A model generated the notes under the pieces. It was not told where the DNA came from, did not search any database, and saw only the letters and a program-made list of their open reading frames with translations. A program made the position numbers and the translations under genes. This document shows positions 58,040-64,000 of a stretch of 64,000 nucleotides of DNA, piece by piece (positions within the stretch are counted from its first letter, which is position 1; the number at the start of each line of letters is the position of its first letter). Source of the stretch: Chloranthus sessilifolius (Eukaryota > Streptophyta > Magnoliopsida > Chloranthales > Chloranthaceae); NCBI GenBank assembly GCA_021018995.1, contig CM037588.1, positions 38,933,000-38,996,999 on the forward strand. Reading direction: 5' to 3'.

Positions 58040-58240
58040 ATTGCTCGATCGATAGATTCTGATGCTCGATCGATCGACTGACCCAAGTAATTAATTCTCA
58101 AACGCCGCAGGTCTAAATCGATCGATTGAAAATTGTTGCTCGATTGATCGACTAAGGCATTCTTTCACCTCAGAATAGGTGCCCACTGTTCCTTTTCGAT
58201 CGGTCAAGGATTGGAGTCGATTGATCGACTGAGTTACTTT
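58040..58240 (-). repeat. Paired ATCGAT-core palindromes in LTR U3
   Basis: Three pairs of the type CTCGATCGATNG / CTCGATCGATCGACT start near 58043, 58116 and 58195. The spacing within pairs is about 10-13 bases and the period about 75. This is the same layout as the CTCGAG pairs in other LTRs. Confidence 0.85.
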
Positions 58241-58324
58241 TCGTCCTTTGAATTTGAGTTGTTTGTTTCTTCCTTTTCTTCCAGTTCTTTAATTCCGACG
58301 CTCTTGATCTTGATGTCCCCATCA

Positions 58325-59808
58325 ATTCTCCCTAGGTGGGAGAACTCATCTTTGATGAGTTATAGGGCTCATGTACGTTATGCTTTGGATGCCCTGCTTT
58401 CGGCTTGCCCTTCCATGCGGTGAGATACTCCTGCTGTTTACCCCCATTGGTAATTAAATTTTCTTATTCTAGAACCTACTCATTCAACCTTTTCTCATAT
58501 GGCTCAGGTAGGGTACAAGTTATGAACTTGTTAAATGGGTTTGGCTCGTTTAGTCGGGTAGCAAGGAATGGGTTAAAAGACATTGTGGCATGGCTTGAAA
58601 TAGGCATAAGATCTTCCACCGTAACTATTAGAAGGATGCCTTTGTCTAGAGGAAATTCTAGACTCCCATCATGACCATTTTTCGAGGTCGAGAAAACTTC
58701 CACATGCTCGGAACTAACATAAATCAACACAAAATTGTTGTAATTAAATTCATTAAACAAATTTGATGTATTAGCGACATTCTGCATATTTTCATCATTC
58801 AACAAAATTTTATTGTTAATCTCATGCAAGTTGAAATGCTGACACGTTCCTATTGACTCTAACGACCCATGCAGTATGGACACACTACCAACCAAAACCA
58901 AAGACTCTAAGGTACTCGACTCAATTGATACTAATGGTTTTTGTGTACCCAGTTCGATGGATTCACATGTATTCGACTCAACGGGCACCAATAAATCATG
59001 TGCACCTAACTCTACGGATACCAATGACTCATTGACAAATGGTTAGATTAGTGCGTGTGTACTTGGTTTGACCAACTTCAAAGACTCAAGGGCACTCGAC
59101 TCTTCCAACAACAAGGACTCGTGCACAATTGACTCTACAGACACTAATAAATCGTGCGTTCGTGACTCGGTCGAATCGTGCGTGGGTGACTCGGTTGGTT
59201 CACGTGTGGGCGACTCAACATCACTATTTACGAAGGAAATAGAAGCCTCTTTATGACAAACTACACTTTCATCAGCTTCGTCTATTTCCTCTTCACTCGG
59301 CGCGGTACTAGGGTCATACACTTCTTCCACTTCCCTCTTCTCTGGCTCCTTAGGACTCTCTTTTAGTCAATAAATTCGGAGTGGAAGATTTTGTGGGGCA
59401 TTGGTATGCAAAATGCCCAAGTCCTTGGCACTTATAACACTTGTTATGACTACATGGTTTAAGGTTCTCAACACTTACTCCTCTTGCTTTAGCAATTTGG
59501 GGATTCGGAGGAGTAATCACGGGTTTCGATGGTGGAACCCATAAATTAGAGCTCTCTTTGATGTAGGTGCTCTTTGACTCAAGTTGGGTGGGTTTATGAC
59601 ACTTATCTACCTTATTGGGTTCACGATGATGGGAGTATCCTGTAACTCTACTTCCAGTCAAACCTTTGGAAGTCCGACTAGGGTTTTGAGTAAAACAGGT
59701 CATTAAAGTCTCATGCTGAGCTTGCATTCGGGTCTGACACGTGGTTAACTTAGCCGCAAGTTCATTAATAAGGGCTTCTATTCTATTGGGTTCCATGACG
59801 ATGCAACA
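58325..59808 (-). pseudogene. Gag-like protein of minus-strand gag-only element (fossil)
   Basis: Read on the minus strand, an N-terminal helical text comes first (MEPNRIEALINELAAKLTTC, then QARMQAQHE-like). A basic linker and the zinc knuckle (near 59400-59445) follow. Next is an acidic region (VYDPSTAPSEEEIDEADES) and a degenerate repeat of HDLLVSVES/THESL-type phrases. The family block ends it: NLFNEFNYNNFVLIYVSSEH, DGSLEFPLDKGILLIVTVED and TLPEPYEKRLNE. Broken. Confidence 0.75.
59060..59260 (-). repeat. Degenerate SVES/ESL protein-repeat region
   Basis: On the minus strand, short phrases such as ESPTREPTESPTHDSTESRT and LVSVESIVHESL recur at 18-30-base spacing from 58880 to 59260. On the plus strand they appear as GACTC-rich text. 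It lies between the zinc knuckle and the conserved block of the gag-only element. Confidence 0.7.
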
Positions 59809-60722
59809 CGACTAAATGATGCAAAATAAAATAAAATAAAAGACAAATCTGAAATGATGCAATACAAATCAATAAAAAGAAATAAACCCTGGAACCTATA
59901 TGAACACTGAAACCCTAAACTAAAACTGATGCTTTGAAACAAACACAACTCAGATACAATTCTAAGGACCACACAACTGAGGAATTTTAACAAACACATG
60001 ACATGCACCCAAATGAAGACACAAATGACATAAAATCAAACGGCATCGAAATGGCATACACATGTGGACCAAAATGATTAATGACATTTGTCAAACACTA
60101 GACATGCACACTAATGAATGCAACTGAAATAAATGCAAATAAAATCAAGATGCCATGCTGCCCTAACCTAGAACCTAAGCTTTGATACAAATTTAATGCG
60201 GGACAAAAACGCTAAACCCTAAATGATGCGAGCTAGGATTAACCATAGATTAAATTGATTAATAAAATATTTAAAATTATCCCAAAGACATAAATAACTC
60301 AAATGAATTTAATTAAAACAATCAAATTAATTCCATGTAACGTTTTGCATATATAAAGTTTCCCGATCTAGAAAAACGGATCCGATGAAGAATTCAAGTT
60401 TCGATCTAGTTTAGGGCATCAAGTAACAATTATAGTGACTCCTCAAAGGTTTGGGAAAATGAGGGCTCAAGAGATTAAGATTAAATGAATCAAAAGATTC
60501 AAAATTTTTAGATTTGGGTTTTAGGAATTTTATCAAACAAGGGAAGATATTACCAGATAATAAATAGAGAAAATGATAGAATAGAAGTATAGATCTAAGG
60601 TTTCACACCAAGGATTTCAAGGCATCTCACCAAAGCTATACGTCGGCTTCACACCAAGTCACATGAGAAAGGAAGAATCATTCCTCAAGTTGTGAAAGAA
60701 TCGCTCTTTCGGGTGAAAACTT

Positions 60723-63278
60723 TGTTGAGATTTGAGATCCCTAATCACGCGGAAGCAATGGGTGGATCACAATCGATTCTACACACTTCGAGAAAAGCCG
60801 AGATAATCTAATGCTCGTTGATTCATGTCGTCAACTACCAGAGAAGACGATATTATCTACACGCCACGTGGATCCGACGGTGATTGATGGCTCCGTAGAA
60901 GGATAATCACAACTCTAGGATTTAGGCTTAGAGAAGAAGGGAGAACTTGTGAGAAAGAAGATTTTCAGATCCGTAAGTTACAATCTCTAAAGCCATATAA
61001 TAGGTAACCCTAATATGGCCGTTATACGGTGAATATCACGCACCCTAGGGGTTGTACAAGTGGCATCTCAGCCACTCAAACCAATATCTCCCACTCAACC
61101 CCGTAGGGAGTAGTGTTATGATTAACAAGTTCTCTAGAGTCCAAAAATGGAATCGTGATAGTCCTTACAGAACAAAGGACCTGTGAAGTGGGACCAGCCG
61201 AGATCGCATATCTCTCACACAAGTGTGCGCGCACTAAGTTGCCATCTTTCTAGTGTGCCATGACACAAGCTTTCCTATGCCTGCCCTAGTTCGCATGACC
61301 ACACCGGAATATACGACTTTCGATCTAAAATCGCAATCCCATACTATACGCACTTATTTAACTTATCAAAAGAATTTTAAAACAATTTCTTCGAATCCAT
61401 TTTGAAAATAAAATATTTAATGAATACATGCATTTTCAAAAAAAATTTCGTTTAAGTCTTTTGTAATTTATGATGCCAGTAAATAATCTTACAAGTGTGT
61501 ATCATTGGCCCTAGGAGCCTAGTGTAGTGTTGATGTCAAGGAACTTCCCCACGCAACTACGTAATTCAGATTTCGACTGAGTCGCTTTCCTAGTAATACA
61601 TGCACCCGATCATATTAGTCACAATCATCATCATTATACACTAAAGTAGCTACACCCAATTTAATCCTCATATACATAAAGATGGGTAGCTAAGGGCACG
61701 AGAGTCACCTACGAGACTGGCAACTCGTACTATGCACTGATGCTCCGAACACGTGGTCGTTCATCCACGCCGTAAAGTAGACAAACTGATCTCAATTAGT
61801 GCTCGTTAGTTCTACAATACGCAAGCTAACTGACATCTATCAGCAACACTAGCCTGGTTCCCATTCAGGCCATGACATCATCAGCAACACTAGCCTGGTT
61901 CCCATTCAGGCCATGACATCATCACTAGATCATATCAGTGAATGCGTCATTTGACTCTAAGTCTCATCGCCAAATGCAACTCACACCCATGTGCAATGGT
62001 GTTTAATAGCTGCTACTCCCGTATGAAGTCATTTGGAGGTGGTTATCACCTACTCGTGTAACCTATCGCTTTCTACTACTCCAGACTTGCGATTAACCCG
62101 TGCGAGTGGGCAAGTGGCTTGCTGATGAAAGATCATTTTTCCCACGTGGAGGTGATCCCACCTACTTGCGCAAGCATACAATGATCAACATAAGAACATA
62201 TATATAAATACTGATAAAGATAATAAATTATCCACATTGCGCATAAACACCTAAAATGTAATGTAAAAACAAAACACAATCATAAAATGATGTCCGTGTC
62301 CAATAATAACAATCATGTATAAATGAAAAATATGGATAGTAATGGAATTATAACTCTCACTGACACCTGCACAACTTTGAGTCTACTCACTCAAAGTCTA
62401 TATAAACCCATCTGCCTAACATGTATCTCATAGACATCTCTCGCAATGCGTTTTGTCATAGGATTTGCCAACATTTCTCTGGAAGGAATTTAATGGAGTA
62501 TGACCTGTTTATCCCTGACAAGATTTCTGATGTAATGAAACTTGACTTCGATGTGCTTCGATTTCTTGTGGAATTTCGGATCTTTCGCTAAATCGATGGC
62601 AGATTTATTATCCATCCTAAGAGAAAGTGGGTCTTGGGTGTGAGAAATAACACTCAAGCATCTGCATAATCTTATGATCCAAACTCCTTTCTGAATCGCA
62701 GCACAAGCAGCAACATTTTCAGCTTTCATGGTGGAGAGCGTGTTACACGCCTATTTGTTGCTACTCCATGAAATAGCTCCACCTCCCATAAGAATATGAA
62801 GCCAGAGGTGGATTTTCCCTCATCAAGATCATCTCCATAAGCAGCATTAGAGCATGCGTGCACTCTCAAATCAGTGCCTTCATAGCATAATATCAAATCT
62901 TTAGTGCCTCTAAGATATCGAAAGATCCGTTTGACAGCATGCCAATGTAATGGGCCTGAATTACTCTAGTAACGACTGACCAATCCAACCGCATAACAGA
63001 TATTAGGACGTGTGCAGCACATGACATACATGAGACTACCAACAACGCTAGCATAAGGGACAATTGACATAGCCAATTTTTCAGCATCTGTTTTGGGACA
63101 CATATCCTTCCTCAACTTCACATATTTATCTATTGGAGTTTCTACCGGTTTGAAATTACTCATACGAAAACGCTTAAGGATTCTTTCTATATAAGAAATC
63201 TGTGAAAGAGCTAAGAACCTTTTAGAACGATTCCTAATGATTTTAATGCCCAAAATAAAATTGGCCTTACCTAAGTCT
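60723..63278 (-). mobile_element. Ty1-copia fossil, minus strand
   Basis: LTR-like text starts TGTTGAGATTTGAGATCCC at 60723. RNase H is at 62490-62729 (DNKSAIDLAKDPKFHKKSKH, then IEVKFHYIRNLV). The RT end is at 62893-63278 (DLGKANFILGIKI context, SYIERILKRFRMSNFKPVET, GSLMYVMCCTRPNICYAVG). The upstream part of pol is replaced by another LTR at 63279. It is inserted in the 5' LTR of the gag-only element. Broken, several breaks. Confidence 0.8.
61841..61922. repeat. Two-copy 41-bp tandem duplication
   Basis: CAGCAACACTAGCCTGGTTC recurs at 61841 and 61882. The two units are identical and lie inside the copia LTR region. Confidence 0.95.
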
Positions 63279-64000
63279 TGTTATATTTATTTATTATATA
63301 ATAAATATTTTAAATAATTTTAAAGAAAATAAAACTTTCTTTTCATTTCTTAGTTTTGTGGGTTGTTTTTTTAGGCAATAAATATTCTCAACTTTTATAT
63401 GCAAATAAATAGTCCCACATTGGTAACTGTCAAAGTGGTTCATGCTATATATAGAACCTCTCATCTTCTACTATTGTTTAACAATAAGAAGAGGAGTGTG
63501 CCTAGCGGCGAGCCGCCGTGTTCGCGCACACGTGTGAGTGGGGATTGGCATTTAGGCGCATTGGTGCTTTAGGTACGCACGCACTTTGCACTTTGCACGT
63601 GCACATCGTCGCAAGGAGAGGTTTGACTTTTTGACCAGGTAGATCCAACGGTCAGATTATTCATGGGCCGGGTCGGGCCTAATGGGCCACCAATCAATGG
63701 GTCAATTCAATTCTATTGGGCCAAACATATTGGTCAAATGTTGACCGTTGGACCTAACCATTTCATAACCGCTCATAAAGGTGTGCAACTATTTGAATTT
63801 GAATTCAAAAAAGTGCAACCTTTCACACAGCTGTTAGATGAAGCGGTTGAGATCTTTGAAAGATCTGAGCCATCCAAAATATGACTGTTGGTCCAACAGT
63901 CATATTGAAAAGTCTATATAAGGAGACCTTAGGACATAGATTTACATACTCTGAAATCCATCGAATTTTTGCATATAGTTTGATTAAGAATTCTGTTGTT
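63279..64000 (+). mobile_element. LTR (copia-type) running off the window
   Basis: It starts TGTTATATTTATTTATTATA directly after copia RT text, so it is an insertion into that element. Plant LTR features include a TATA box in GTCTATATAAGGAGACCTT (about 63911-63930) and a GC-rich stretch at 63500-63620. The open frame 63663-63884 lies in U3 and is not taken as a gene. The far end is outside the window. Confidence 0.6.

Larger units (their letters stand above)
56403..60722 (-). mobile_element. Gag-only LTR element, minus strand
   Basis: The 3' LTR is 56403-58324 (outer end TGATGCGAGACAAAAGC, inner end TGATGTCCCCATCA), interrupted by a solo LTR at 56958-57864. Internal text is 58325-60193. A mirrored primer site (GCTTTGATACAAA) lies at 60179-60191. 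The 5' LTR text 60194-60722 continues until a copia insertion. The internal part has the zinc knuckle CYKCQGLGHFAYQC near 59402-59443 and the family C-terminal block. No pol motif. Broken, with several breaks. Confidence 0.82.
52103..64000 (+). other. Open-ended intron or gene-distal region
   Basis: This starts at the donor of the last visible exon. No further HECT exon was found on either strand. 52103-52860 and 53100-53850 are AT-rich text with no recognised feature. The rest is repeats and elements listed separately. Confidence 0.5.

Noticed and set aside
63663-63884. A 73-codon plus-strand protein
   Set aside because: It lies in the U3 of an LTR ahead of its TATA box, with no family signature.

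Overview
The window is nuclear DNA of a flowering plant, most likely a dicot. The evidence is plant-type U2 introns, plant retrotransposon lineages (Athila, Tekay-like, chromovirus-type, copia, TRIM), plant L1 ORF1 with a DUF4283 domain, and a host gene whose closest recognisable relative is Arabidopsis UPL7. No bacterial, organellar or viral genome is present. The species cannot be named from the sequence.

The only host gene I can support is a HECT-type E3 ubiquitin ligase of the UPL7 class on the + strand. Five exons are visible: 4041-4319, 4813-5065, 30914-31084, 31178-31270 and 51995-52102. Their phases match and they contain no stop codon. The 5' part of the gene and the last exon or exons, which carry the catalytic cysteine, are not in the window. 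Two introns are giant: 5066-30913 (25.8 kb) and 31271-51994 (20.7 kb). Almost everything else in the window is transposable-element DNA, mostly inside these introns.

Layout. 1-2643: end of a Tekay-like LTR joined to a gag-only LTR element. 2644-4040: intron with nothing recognised. Intron 5066-30913: a copia fossil split by a gag-only LTR element (6940-20073), itself split by an Athila-type gypsy (9546-19090); then a minus-strand copia split by a complete hAT transposon (22010-26113); then LTR remnants and a gypsy protease fragment with its LTR (27376-28844). Intron 31271-51994 holds a four-deep nest: LTR element A (31736-48722) contains gag-only LTR element B (32455-47610), which contains a hAT (35013-46392), which contains a near full-length L1 LINE (36258-42416). 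Each level has target-site duplications. 52103-64000: a perfect 63-bp inverted repeat, a TRIM pair in opposite orientation, a 164-bp tandem duplication, a copia fragment, and a minus-strand gag-only LTR element that carries a solo LTR and a copia, the latter hit by another LTR.

The most notable signals are (1) the dated order of nested insertions; (2) a family of LTR elements that carry gag plus a conserved downstream domain but no pol; (3) paired short palindromes (cores CTCGAG, ATCGAT or GACGTC) that recur in several LTR families and as a 70-bp-period array; and (4) two hAT copies that share the same in-frame TAG. LTR elements are described as fossils only.
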